A stretch of 64,000 nt of DNA from Capitella teleta (taxonomy: Eukaryota; Annelida; Polychaeta; Capitellidae). The stretch spans positions 181,750 to 245,749 of the forward strand of contig KB299000.1 of assembly GCA_000328365.1 (NCBI GenBank), given 5' to 3'. Both the position numbers and the translations under genes were made by a program. The first letter of the stretch is position 1, and each line of letters opens with the position of its first letter. Below are positions 35,011-48,932 of this stretch, piece by piece. The notes beneath the pieces were generated by a model. It was not told the origin of the DNA. It saw nothing but the letters and a program-made list of their open reading frames with translations, and ran no database searches.

Positions 35011-35846
35011 TATGTCATCCTAGATGAATAATGATGCCATTAGTTGACACAACCATCCACTACTCTCTACATGTGGTACTAGTGTGGTAATTTTGAGATT
35101 GGACGATTTCCAAATCCTATGATGTCCCAGTCAATTACACTCTCTTGCTTTACTCAAGTTTCATAAACTTCAAAAACATTATTTTTAACCATAAACATCA
35201 TAATCACTGTCATAACTTTGTTTGTAAAGCCTGCTAACACAAATTCAGCAAGGTTTTAATTAACTGCTTTATTGCAACTAAATAATATATGCAACGGGAA
35301 GAGGAGGCAAAGAGAGGAACAGTTTGGAAGAAGATGACGAACCAAATGAGTTGTTGCATCAGGATCTTGAATGAAAAATTCGCAATTTTTTTATTTTTTT
35401 TATTTTTTCATTTTTTTTTTTTTTTGCCTCGGCTTGCAATTGTTGGGCAACCTCTGCGGCGGTTGGCTAAACGGCCAATCGCCGGCGGCTAGTACATATC
35501 GGCGGCGGCTCCGGGGTCTACCTGGACCGACGAATGAAAGTCGATCTGCGAATAGAAGCATGAAATGCTTGCTCGCAGGATCATCCTAAGGTATCCTGAG
35601 GTAAGGTGTAAGCATAATATGAACATTCCTTAACAGCAGACCGCGTCGTCACATGTTGACATTCCAAAAATAGATTTGTCTGTTCGTCTATAAAGCTTAA
35701 TAAACAGGAAGAGATGATAAAAGAAGACGATTGTCATTTAAACAGCACCTGATATAATGAAGCACTAGTGTGAATTGCGTGCGTATTTCTGCGTTTGATC
35801 GGCGATGACCGCTGCTTAAAGTTGTTAACTTCCTCCGAACTGACCG
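35011..35846. other. Upstream region of the RIT-like GTPase gene
   Basis: No coding exon. T runs near 35390-35425. The promoter and 5' UTR probably lie in 35,500-35,846. No TATA box stands out. Confidence 0.3.
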
Positions 35847-37845
35847 ATGACCACCGCACTGACTGGGGGTGCTAGGCAACCCGCGAGTGACCTTCGACCT
35901 CATGCCCAGTCCCCTGCTTCCGCCCATGGCAACGCGAGGAAGCATGGACCCTTCCACAAGATTGTCATCCTTGGCGATGGAGGGGTTGGTAAAAGTGGTA
36001 AGTAAAACTTTAAGTACTGTAAAACATCAAAATTTCGTGGCCCTATAAACTGCTGGGGGGGCTCTTGTCCATTGCATGTCATATAGGTAGTTGTTGAAAC
36101 GGATATTAATAGCCGGTATTATTATTACAATGCAGTAGTGGATGCTTGTTCCCTTGGCAGACACAATGAAAATTGATTCAGATCGATGCAACCAATGATA
36201 TTGTGTCTTGACTGTCGAAGCAGAACTCTTTTTTTTTTTTTTTAATTTTTGTTCCGACTGCAAACACAGCGAACATTTCCTGACCACAAAATTATGCTGT
36301 TTTACATTAACTTAATTAATAACTGTATGACTTCTTCTTATGATACAAAAGTTATTAACAAACACAAAACTTGAGTCTTGATTGGAAGTTTGTGGTTTGA
36401 TGTTCTCATTGCCCTCCTGAATTTGTGTGTTCACTCATTTTTTATTCACTCATTTTTTATTCACTCATTTTTTATTCACTTCAGCCCTCACCATGCAGTT
36501 TGTTTGTCATGAGTTTCTCGACTACCACGATCCCACAATAGGTAAGCACTAAGAACGCAAATAGCACAGATCAAGTTCAGCTACAACATCATTTGAATCA
36601 ATTTTCAATCCGCATTATGCTAATAATAATATCATTTCAGAGGACTCCTATCAACATCAGGTGCACATTGATAGCCGTGTGGCACATCTGGATATCCTCG
36701 ACACAGCTGGTCAGGTGTGCACCACTTTCTCTCTTCTCTCTTCAATCTTCATTAGTCGTAAAATTTGTGAAAATGTGCATTCAGCTTAATTAGCAATTAG
36801 CTCTTATCAGCTACAATGATGAATTGTTTTTGATTTCGTGCCTGTGAACCTGGAAAGTGATTGATTTATTTTGGGATTTTGAGGCAGAGAAATGGTTGAA
36901 TGTTTTGGCTTATTTCGTATTTTTCACAGCCGGAATTTGCAACGATTCGTGAGCAGTACATGAGAACGGGAGAGGGCTATGTCATCTGTTATTCCATCAC
37001 TGACAAGAGAAGTTTTGAAGAAGCGATCGAATACAAGAAGCTCATCAATCGCTATGCGCGTGTCGATCACATTCCTATTGTTCTTGTGGGAAACAAATCG
37101 GACTTGGAACATTTGCGAAGAGTGAGCTCATATTTTTTTCTCCCTGCTAACGGCCGCTGAATAAAAGTCTCACCGCAATGCTCTGTTTTGAGTTACCAGC
37201 ATTCTCTTCTGGATTGATTTTTGGGATGTTTTGTGAGAGATTCAGAGATGGTGATTTTATGCTAATTATGAGTGGGTTTTGAGTCACAGTTTTAATTATC
37301 GGCAAAGTGAAGCAAGTAAAGAATCATGAATAAGATGACGAATGATGCATGCACTGCTGAACTAACATATTGTGAGTTTGCAATAACAGAACTCACTTTG
37401 GCCCTTTGGACTAGATAATTAGTTTTGCAAAAACCGAAATTTCCTAAAAAGCAAGAATATATTTTAACTGATGATTGTACAATGTTAAAAGATCATGGGC
37501 TCTGATTCTTGATGGGGGGCATTTGGAACAAGTATGTGATATCCGGTATTCCCTGTATCTGAGTTTGTAATATCGAGCTTCGTCTATACTTTCTTAATTC
37601 TAAGAATTTGCTGATTTCAGGTGGGCGTGTCGGACGGAGAGGCGCTTTCCAAAGAGTGGGCGTGTCCCTTTCACGAGACCTCCGCTGCTCTGAGGCGCAA
37701 TGTGGACGTAGTGTTTCATGACCTAATTCGTGAGATTAGGCGTAAAGAACATGACGAGAACGTAGCATCGTTGAAGGACTTGAAAAAACAGCAGAGCAAA
37801 ACACAGAAAATTAAACGTGTGTTTAAAGAGATGTTTAAGAAGTGA
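35847..37845 (+). CDS. RIT/Ric-type Ras-related small GTPase
   Basis: Exons: 35847-35997, 36485-36541, 36641-36714, 36930-37121 and 37621-37845, giving 232 aa. All G boxes are present: GDGGVGKS (G1), the effector loop YHDPTIEDSY (G2), [12 protein letters not shown] with the catalytic Gln (G3), NKSD (G4) and ETSA (G5). [23 protein letters not shown] and [12 protein letters not shown] are closest to the RIT1/RIT2/Drosophila Ric subfamily. As in that group there is no C-terminal CaaX box. The tail is basic ([15 protein letters not shown]) and should bind membrane lipids by charge. The 37-residue N-terminal extension before HKIVILG is rich in Pro, Ala and His. The start codon follows an in-frame TGA six bases upstream. 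AATAAA at 38668-38673 would give an 820-nt 3' UTR. RIT-family GTPases signal to MAP kinases; the function here is by homology. Confidence 0.93.
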
Positions 37846-39136
37846 TTCTACTCATTTACTTATTTATCTTGTGATTTTTCTTGTTGTCTGATTGTTCATT
37901 TTAAAATAATTTTGAAACATTGCGTTTGTTCCAAATTTGGATAAACTTGCTATCAGTTCACTATTGGATGTACCAGTGTACTGTGAATTCTCTGCTTATG
38001 CTATTAGATGCTAATTTTAAGGAATCTAGAAATATTTCCATTGTTCTCAAGTTGAATCTAATATTATCGGAAACAATGAATTTGTTATGCTGTTATCCTC
38101 ACCGTCCTGTTATGAACTTATGACGTTATAAATTAGACAAATAGATAAACTTTCTCATGAGATGTATATTTGATTAATTCCCGACATATACTTTATTCAT
38201 CTGTGATACTATTTCTCCTTTAATATTTCCTGCAGAAAATCAAATTTCTAGGTAGTTAAAACTGCAATTAATTGTTGAATTATCTATGCCTGTTTTATTC
38301 CTCACTGTGAATCGTTAATTTTATTTTAGCACTCAGAGATTGTCTTGTGCCATGCAATTTATGGGGGGCATTAAATATTTCTCGTTATGTTTTTGTTTAA
38401 TATTTATATTTATTTATGTGCAGTACTGTACACCGTTTAAATTTGGTGCAACCTACGATAAAAGATACTTTAAAGAAGTGTGATTGTATTCAATTTAATT
38501 ATATTCTTTGTTAAATTGTATGCATAGCTAATTTTTACATTTAGGGTTAATTAAACCAGCCCATGGTTGAGAGGTGAATTTTTTTTTTTTCCTGACAAAT
38601 TTTGTTCCTGCTGTTAAAATTGTGATCACTGTGCTTTGTTGGTTTTTGGTTGCTCGGTTTATAAATGAATAAATCAACTTTTTCAGTTTGCTATTTTATC
38701 TTTGGTCTGTTGGGACAAACAAGCTCACGATTGAATCGATTGATAAAATTACCTAATGTGTTACATAACAGCCAAGCAACACCTTGCTTGGATGGCTGAA
38801 CAGATGCCCTTCCAGCACTTGACTAATTTTCTTCAAGTAATCTGCATTTTGGCTGTAATAAGGACGTATGATTCACCAAGGGTAAGTACATGCACTTACC
38901 CTTCAAACTTCAAGTTTCATGTCACTATTTTCGTATTTACAAGGCTCGTGATCAGACAGGGAACATTTTTTAAAGGGTACTTTGTAATTTATATTTAGTA
39001 AACCATACAAAATAACTAAATTACCATATTAGTACGTATCTGTTTTGAGTTGCTGTAATTATGTTGTCATCTCAGCTAATCAACGGATGGAAGAAAGATG
39101 AATTCGAGATAGACTTTTTTTGGTTCCATCGAACAA
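37846..39136. other. 3' UTR of the RIT-like gene and convergent spacer
   Basis: AT-rich, no coding exon. AATAAA at 38668-38673 is the best polyadenylation site for the plus-strand gene. On the other strand AATAAA at 39142-39137 suits the ATP synthase gene, so the two transcripts end tail to tail about 460 bp apart. Confidence 0.45.
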
Positions 39137-39486
39137 TTTATTGGGAAGAGCAGGCACACATGCAATCCAAAAAAAAAAAAGCAGAATTTTCAAAAGAGGA
39201 AATGGCACAAAAACTCGCGATTAAGATGTTAAAAAACCGCAGCATTACGAATGATGTTAGTTGCAATGCAATAAAATTGGCTAGGTGGTTGAGTGACATT
39301 TCCCCTGACAAAAAAACAAACAAGACAGCATAACGCCAGCAAACCAACAGCATGAACGACAGAAGAAAAAAAAAAAGACACACCCTTAACTCTCACATAC
39401 GCAGGAGGAGGAAACATGATGGTAATAAGTCGAAATTTTAGGCTCATGGAACGACGAAATGCTGGATCCGTATTGTGAAATTTAAT

Positions 39487-42027
<2,541 letters not shown>

Positions 42028-42110
42028 GATTGCTTGTGCTTCTCCACCTCTGCTGACAAAATGGCGGCTGAGAACGCATGGAGGTCAGCAAAGATATATA
42101 AGCGATCTGT
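42028..42110 (-). promoter_or_regulatory. ATP synthase alpha promoter with a YY1-type site
   Basis: Plus-strand AAAATGGCGGC at 42058-42068 matches the YY1 consensus, common at promoters of nuclear-encoded mitochondrial genes. A TATATA stretch lies at about 42094-42099, so transcription on the minus strand may begin near 42065-42070, giving a 5' UTR of about 40 nt. Motif-based only. Confidence 0.5.
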
Positions 42111-42389
42111 GAACAGCTCACGAAAACAGCCGCTCTGCGGCGAAAATCTCGCAAACGAAATAATAACTTTATGATAAGATTTTGCATAAGATAGTGGATC
42201 TCTTATTGATCGATCAGGGTGATTACCATAGAAGTTGAGTTGTGTGTTCTATTTTCATTTAGGACCTCAGTTCAGTGGATCATCACTTATTCGTGCAAAT
42301 ACGTAGCCTTTTGCAACATACAGAGCTGTTTTGTACACAGACACTCATGCAGTAGACCTATTTCATATGATTTTTGAAATTAAAAACAG
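42111..42389. other. Upstream flank of the ATP synthase gene
   Basis: No gene or repeat recognised. Confidence 0.3.
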
Positions 42390-42991
42390 GCCATGTCAAG
42401 TGCCAAACATGGTTGAACAAAAGCCATGGGCTGTTTTGGGAGCAACAGAGTGCATTCACGAGATGAGAGATCTGAGTGGGTGAAGGCTACAACTGGATCG
42501 AGTAAGACAGGGGTCCAATCTGTACATTGTTGAGGTTGAGCAATGTTTGAGGGTGGTATATGCGGTACTTGATGGAGTGATGAGGTGATTTGTGGTGGAG
42601 AGGTGCAACGGGTTGTTGCATGTATCCGGTATCATGGTCAATTCTTAGTGATTCTTCAGTGAGAGAGATATTAAGAGCTGATGGTAAGATGATGGAGGAA
42701 TTTGGAATGGAGATCAGTAAAAAATCACAACAAGAAAAGTGGAAGTGTGGTGGGTAAGTGGCAAGTGTGCGAGAGTGGAGCAGCATGCAAAGTACTTGGG
42801 AATATCAATGGTTGGAGGAGGCTTCATTGGTGTGACTGGAAAAATGAAGATTTTAACCAGAGTTCTGGGGATGGTCAAGTACAGTGCAAAGAGGTCTGAG
42901 GTCCATTTTTTTTTTGTAGCAAGAGAGAGAGGAGACTCGGGAGAGTGTGGTGATGAGCAAGTCATTGTATGGAGCAGGTGCTATTGTATGG
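42390..42991 (+). mobile_element. Reverse-transcriptase fragment of a non-LTR element
   Basis: Plus-strand frames read KYLGISMVGGGFIGVTGKMK, LTRVLGMVKYSAKRS and VMSKSLYGAGAIVWK. This fits the post-active-site part of LINE reverse transcriptases ('KYLGV.I.......V..K...A......K'). Earlier frames (VVYAVLDGVM, VVERCNGLL) may be part of the same relic. Broken by stops and frame changes, truncated at the 3' side at about 42,991 where another element begins. Confidence 0.55.
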
Positions 42992-43037
42992 AAACCTCTT
43001 CTTTGTGGATGCTGTGGCATCCACGAAGAAGAGGTTT
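42992..43037. repeat. 21-bp inverted repeat at the junction of two element fragments
   Basis: AAACCTCTTCTTTGTGGATG-C (42992-43012) and its inverse (43017-43037) differ at one position and are separated by TGTG. It lies exactly where the reverse-transcriptase reading stops and the pogo-type reading starts. Confidence 0.85.
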
Positions 43038-43565
43038 TGCTTGATGAAGGACATCAACCCAAAATGGACCTGGCAGATCTCTGCTTCGAGATAAAGAAAA
43101 ATAAGGGACTCAAACTTGGCCACACCACTGTGGGAGACATTCAAAGAAGGAAGAACAAGTGGATGTTTGCTAAGGATACTGACGGCAGCAGCGCACGCAG
43201 CATACAAAATTTGCTCAGCTCAAAGAGATGCTCTAGGTTTGAATCAGAGACATGAATGCAAAGAATGTGATGTTCAACAATGACATGGTCATGCTGAAAG
43301 CAATTGAAAAGGGAGATGCACTTGGAGTGACCAATTTCAAATGCAGCAAGAGATGGCTCCACCTATTCAACATCCACAAGAGAATCAAACGACAGTTGCT
43401 GGAGAAGGAGGCCCGCAATGTTGACCCATGTGCTGTTGATGAAGGATGACAGGAGTTGCAGGAGGCGCTTGCTGGCTACTATGACGATATTTACAATATG
43501 GATAGAACAGGCCTGTTTTATCGATCGACACGAAACAAGACCCTGGAATTATAGAAAATGGCGGG
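43017..43565 (+). mobile_element. N-terminal half of a pogo/Tigger-type transposase, broken
   Basis: The frame starting near 43035 reads PKMDLADLCFEIKKNKGLKL, then TTVGDIQRRKNKWMFA, the CENP-B N-terminal helix-turn-helix. After a frame change, LKAIEKGDALGVTNFKCSK and RWLHLFNIHKRI match the second CENP-B DNA-binding domain. YYDDIYNMDRTGLFYR is the start of the DDE domain; the usual text is 'IYN.DETGLFYR', so the Glu is Arg here. The rest of the catalytic core is absent. At least two frame shifts and one stop, so it is dead. Confidence 0.7.
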
Positions 43566-43849
43566 AGTATCGTTTCCACACCCTCACGCAACGAACTACA
43601 TAATTATTATCAATGTAGTTTTTTTTTCACATATTTTTTTTGGTGCCAAAAAAGCTTGTTCTTGGAGCATTATTTGTTCAATTATCTATTTTGTTTTGAA
43701 TGTGTTGTTTTTATTTGCTTTTTTTAATCAAACAATAAATTACCTTATTTTATCTATCTTATCTTAAAGGGATGGGGAACTAAATTTTAAGTGATGTTCT
43801 ATTGACTCATAGCACCAATTGATAGCATTCCGTGCCAAGAACACCATGC

Positions 43850-43940
43850 CTGCCTAGCAAACATTTGAATGGTGGCCCGAAGCTGGCCAATTTCGGACGC
43901 TAAGAGCGGCACGGAAGAGGACAAAAGTAATGCCAACGTT
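43850..43940. repeat. Dispersed repeat with a palindromic core, copy 1
   Basis: Contains AGCAAACAT followed by CCGAAGCTGGCCAATTTCGG (43877-43896) and GAAGAGGACAAAAG. The inverted, better preserved relative is at 46,575-46,680. Confidence 0.6.
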
Positions 43941-44581
43941 ACTACCTTGCACTGCGGCCGTGCAGCAGTCCCGATGCCGAAAACATGGTGGCGTCGACAC
44001 TGTCCTGCAGAAGCTTAAGTGATTACATAATCGTTATCTGCTCTGATCAAACACGGCGGTCGCCGTGATGCAGGACGTCCTCCTTCCAAAAGGCAGTTTA
44101 ACGGCGTTCATTTTCAAGCAGATTAAAAACATAATCTGGTTAACTCCCATTCATGTTGTTACGTAATGGGTCACGATTGCAATGTTTACATTTCAGCTCA
44201 TCAATCTCAACCAGCCTTGTTTACTTAAGTTAAAGGCGTTGTAACTTTAAACTAGCACTCTACCTATATATAGCTCTCTCATGGGGATGAGAGACATCCA
44301 ACACATAAAGCAAAAATCATATATATACAAATGTTTTTATTAATAAAAATGACAAGGAAGAAGAAAATTCAAAAATTGCTGAGGTCATCCTCTGCGGCGC
44401 GCAGCCTCAGCTGCCATCCTCTTCGACGTGGTCGGTCGCTGCCTCCCTCCGAGACGGTCTGTGGCGCCTCTCAACCATGCCTTCGTGGCTTTCTAGACAT
44501 CCACTTGAGTCGTTGTAAAGGAAGTCGAACGGGAGACACTCTGAGAATAAATTAACATATAAACAACATTGGCATCGAAAT

Positions 44582-44619
<38 letters not shown>

Positions 44620-45609
44620 GTCGGCAGAATTTTGGTTGTAACTTCAAGTCGGAGATGGAATAGAAAATTGATACGTGTTCATTAATATAGAGGGGGAGAG
44701 AACAATAAACTCGTCAATGAACATTCAAATCCTAACGGTCAAACTGACCAAGGAAGCCATCCGTCCAGTGAACCGCATGAACAGTGTCAGTGCCAGTGTT
44801 GACTAATTCGTAAGCGAACTTCAAAACTCTTACCGAGTACTACAACCAATGTCTTGAATAATGCTGAATTAGAGCAGAACTTCACATAATTATACCCAAA
44901 TGCATTTGATAATTATGCTAAGGATAACTTACCGTTATGAACAAAGAGATGTGTTGTTGAACGATCGCGAAAAAGATTGTGAAATATCCATGTTCTCTGA
45001 GAAGGCTGACGACAAACTCATAAAACTGAGCTGATAAGCAAGGAGAAATTAAATGTGCCGCGTTAAATCACACCAAAGTAGATCCGCACTCTGCAGAATA
45101 AAGTAAAGTAGTTCAGGGCGTGACACTTGCTTTCTTCGTGAAATAAGCGTTTGGATCTATGCATGCTCTGATGAAGTGGCTGAACCATCTTATTAGTTCT
45201 CTCAATAATTATGAAAATGCTGGCATATTATCATTATATCTGTTATCCGTAAATTTTACACCTCAGGATTTTGGCGTGTATTCATGAGCTGCACAAAATA
45301 TAACTTTCGCGCGTTAAATTCCTCATGTCACGCGTGGCTTGGTAACTTGTGGAGCAAACGTGAGTTATTATTAAACTTTGGCGTTAACGCGCTCGCTTGC
45401 ATATACGTTTTGAAAATAATGTTGAACATTGTACTAAGAATGTTGTATATGATTGGGACAAACTGAGTCAATGAGCAGTTTTAGTGAAGGCAAATGATTA
45501 TAATGGTGATTGATCAGGCAATGACGATTATTATGAATGATGAATGAGATATAAAAGATAAAATTTATTTTAATTTTTATGAAGCAGAAGCGTAAAATTC
45601 ACAAAGTGC

Positions 45610-45830
45610 TCAAAAACACTGCTGCATGGTACACATTAATGAAGCCTGTGAATAGCAAGATATAAAAAGATCCTTTTTAAAAACAGATAAAGATTGTGTA
45701 GCATGAATGTAAAAGGGTAATTGACTCCATAAACGAAGTGCGAAATGACTAAAAGAAGTAGAGTAAAGCCGGCGTGATCTGGTGAAAGTAACGCACATAA
45801 ACGTATAGCATTTTGCGATCTCACGCCTGG
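45610..45830 (-). mobile_element. 3' tail of a LINE ORF2, degraded
   Basis: On the minus strand the frame reads RLYSTSFSHFALRLWSQLPF, then IHATQSLSVFKKDLFI, the standard end of CR1/L2/Jockey-type ORF2 ('F...LWN.LP..IR...S...FK..LK..LF'). Nothing of the RT core is present upstream. Confidence 0.65.
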
Positions 45831-46574
45831 ATTATAATCAGAGGGGTAAAAAGTTAAAAGTTCGCTCAGGTAACAGAAAGTTCAGAAAGATATAAAAGTC
45901 ATAAAGATAATTTAAAAAACAATTTGCCGCCTAGTAGGTTGTCACTTGTCAGTAAAGCCATCTATATTAATAATTATTTATATATATCTTCCTTCAATGC
46001 ACGTGTTGGTTTCGCCTTGGCCGCTCTGCAAGCGTATTCCTCTCAATCAACATGCAACTGTTGCAACTATTGTACGTAATCATCTAATTTTTTTTAATGA
46101 AACGCACGCACACTTTAGTATTACAGTAACGTGACAGTGACAGGCTTTCCATATTCATTCTAATGAACTATGATAGTGTAATATTTCATACTTGAAGGGG
46201 GAGGGGGATCGTTCGCGTTTCATGTGTTTCTTGTACAATTTTATACATGGGAGTGCGTTGCGAACGTTCTACAAAAATATCGTTTGTAAGAGAGTACTAT
46301 TCGCTAGAGGAGCAAGTGTACTGTTCATCTGTAACACTACATGATGACGATAGGATGGTCGATTTCTCACATCTGAGTCTAATGGCTACCCGGGAATACA
46401 CACCGCGTCTCGCGCATGGGGGGAGAGCGCAGTGTTTGCACAGATTGCTATGTCGTGGCTTCACACATCGCGAAGCTGCTGAAGAGGGGAGGAGGGATGT
46501 CGAGACTGCTGGGTTGATGGTCTTGTTTGACAATCGTTCTCAATCAAACATTATCTTATTTAATGAAGGAATGT

Positions 46575-46680
46575 AAATAGCGGACAAGAGTGGACCAGCC
46601 AACGTACGTTACTGCCGCTCTTGTCCTGCTTCCAGCCGAAACTGGCCAGTTTCGGCATGTTTGCTGGGTGGATGCAAGCT
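46575..46680. repeat. Dispersed repeat with a perfect palindromic core, copy 2 (inverted)
   Basis: CCGAAACTGGCCAGTTTCGG at 46636-46655 is a perfect 20-bp palindrome. The flanks TGTTTGCTGGG and CTTGTCCTGCTTC match the inverse of copy 1. Confidence 0.65.
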
Positions 46681-46719
46681 TAAGGAAATAATGCATTCCG
46701 AATATCGGGGTTAGCATTG

Positions 46720-48662
46720 CGCCTATGGGAGAAGCATCCTGAAGAACTCCCATAACCCAAAAGGCGTTGTTACTGCAGTCTTGCTGATGTCCTCTGGGGC
46801 TACGGGGATTTGATGATATCCTTCGACAAGATCCAGTTTGCTGAACACTGTGGCGCCATGCAGTTGCGCTGCAAAGTCGTGGATGTGTGGGACGGGATAC
46901 CGGTCTGGCTCTGTTGATGCGTTGAGTCTCCGGTAGTCCCCATACGGGCGCCATTCTCCATTAGCTTTCTTCACCAGGTGTAGAGGCGAAGACCAGGCGC
47001 TGTCTGAGGGACGAATAATACCCATGTGGTGGAGATTCTCGAACTCTTGCTTGGCGGCGAAGAGTTTCTCCGGGTTCAGCCAGCGTGGTCTGGCCCAGAC
47101 AGGAGGGCCTTTTGTGACCACGTGATGGTGCACTCCGTGACGGAGCTCGTGCCGAGCAAAGTCTGGCTGCATGACCTCCGGAAATTCCTGCAGGAGGAGT
47201 GCGCAGGGGTCTAGGGGAACAGGTGTAACCCAAAATCTGCCTGCACTGGCTGTGCTGGTGGCTGAGGGTCCAACCACGGTAAACAGAGTGGCCGCATCCA
47301 TTAGACGACGTCCCTTGACGTCTATGAGTAGGTGGTGCCGATGTAGAAAGTCCGCTCCAAGCAGGGCACGCTGTACTCCAGCATGCACCATACGAGATGT
47401 GCACTTTCTGTTCCCGAGACACAACCTCACGTCGCTTGACCCATACGTGAGGATGGGGGTGCCGTTTGTGGCCTGAAGCTGCACTGCATCTTGACGCTGT
47501 CCAGGGGCTCAATCAGTGGATGTTGCCGGGATGACAGATACTTGTGCACCTGTGTCCACTAAAATCACAAGGCCTGTGTTGGAGTCTCTAACCGTGAACA
47601 AAGTGTCTCGTGAGGGGCACGGACTCACGCTGGTCACTAGCGCGGACCCGCCTCGGCGTTACCCTGGCGCCGTGGTGGTTCTGTTGTCCAGTCGCAGGGC
47701 GAGCAGCACAGCTTAGCACTGCGGCCGAACCGTTGATGGTACCTACACAGACGGCGGGACGTTCTTGTTGTGCCGAGTGCGAGGACCTCTGGTGCCGTAG
47801 CGGGTTGTTCTGTGGCAGAGGCCACAAAGAACGAGCCTGCTCAGGAGGCACGACCTTGTCAGCTTCCAGAAGCTGTCGCAGGTCTTTAAGTGGCGAAGTG
47901 GAGATGGCGTTCTTCACTGCTGCCGGCAAGGCCCGTAAAAACAGGCTGCGCAGCAAAAAATGCTGAGGGGCAGTGCCGTTCAGGGCCAGGATACAATCAG
48001 CGAGCTCGGAGGGTTTACCATCACCCAGGCCCGATACTGCCAGTAGGCGCTCTCCTCTCTCTGCTTCTGTCGGCTCAAACGCTTTGAGTAAAAAGTCTTT
48101 GATGCCTTGATACTTCGTATCACCAGCTGGCGAGCCCTGCAGGACTGACGTGGCTCGCTGTGCGGTGGTTGAGTCCAGCGCGGCCACCACGTAGTAGTAC
48201 TTCGTCTCATCTGAGACGATGCCACGCAGCGCGAACTGCGCTTCACCTTGGAAAAACTAAGCAGCAGATCCAGAACACCAAAAACTTGGCAGCTTGACTG
48301 AGACTGCGGCTGCTACAGCGGCAGCGGCGGCGCAGCATCAGCTTCGAGCATGTCTTGTTTGTAGAAGCGGCTAGCGTGGTTGCACAACTAGGCTGTTGTG
48401 GGGCTGCAGAGGGTATCTGCACCTTAGGTGGATACAACTGATTGCATATGCAAATCAACGTTTCAAGGTCACCAATTGTAGGAGCTCAATAAACACACGA
48501 GTCAATTGGGCTCTACTGAATTCACTGTCTTTATTGATGAGCATGCCTGGTATATATACTGGTTAGTGCAGACGGGAGATCCCCTGGGGGGTCACTGAGG
48601 ATATCTGCTCAATCACTGTTCAACATATGAATTTGTTCATGGTGCTTGAACGGGGCACTACA
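46720..48662 (-). mobile_element. Fossil of a Ty3/gypsy LTR retrotransposon, CsRn1-like
   Basis: Minus-strand fossil. Parts in element order: an LTR of about 186 bp (48,662-48,477, TG...CA ends), a primer-binding site with TGGTGACC, a gag region with a Cys-His-Cys-Cys pattern (CRYHQRF, then CCSPC) at about 48,190-47,590, a protease-like region ([16 protein letters not shown]), and the start of the reverse transcriptase with [12 protein letters not shown]. It stops near 46,720, and no second LTR was found next to it. Broken and incomplete, with a few breaks. The RT stretch is readable over a long distance, so the copy is younger than the one at 31.9-33.0 kb. Confidence 0.8.
48477..48662 (-). 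repeat. Long terminal repeat of the CsRn1-like fossil
   Basis: Begins TGTAGTGCCCC and ends AGCTCCTACA on the minus strand. It contains a TATATA stretch and an AATAAA-type signal, and is followed at once by the primer-binding site. Confidence 0.7.
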
Positions 48663-48878
48663 GTATCAAAGCTGTTAGTGATCCGACAAACAATCCAAAT
48701 ATACCATGACAACTGTGCTAAAAACATGCACGCAGGGCAGTAAATGGCAGTCATTGCTGAATAAAATTCATAGTTTAACAAAGCAATGGAGCTAAGAGAG
48801 GAATTTTAAAATTAAACACGAGTTCAACAATTTAATTAGCTCAGGAGTTTATTTTCCACATTTGCTCGCTAGCAGCGG

Positions 48879-48880
<2 letters not shown>

Positions 48881-48924
<44 letters not shown>

Positions 48925-48932
48925 ACACACTG
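48881..48932. repeat. (CA)n microsatellite
   Basis: About 26 CA units with one interruption near the end. Confidence 0.95.

Larger units (their letters stand above)
43566..46700. other. Repeat-rich spacer without a host gene
   Basis: Holds a pair of related palindromic motifs (43,850-43,940 and 46,575-46,680), an A33 run at 44584-44616 and a LINE tail at 45,610-45,830. Open frames at 44,331-44,555 and 46,247-46,576 are unrecognised. Confidence 0.4.

Noticed and set aside
36924-37112. Minus-strand 62-codon frame
   Set aside because: Exact shadow of exon 4 of the RIT-like GTPase.
39061-39333. Plus-strand 90-codon frame rich in Lys
   Set aside because: Lies in the 3' region of the ATP synthase transcript on the other strand, includes an A-run, and resembles no known protein.
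47026-48087. Plus-strand open frames of 60-118 codons
   Set aside because: Antisense shadows of the LTR-element gag and pol regions.
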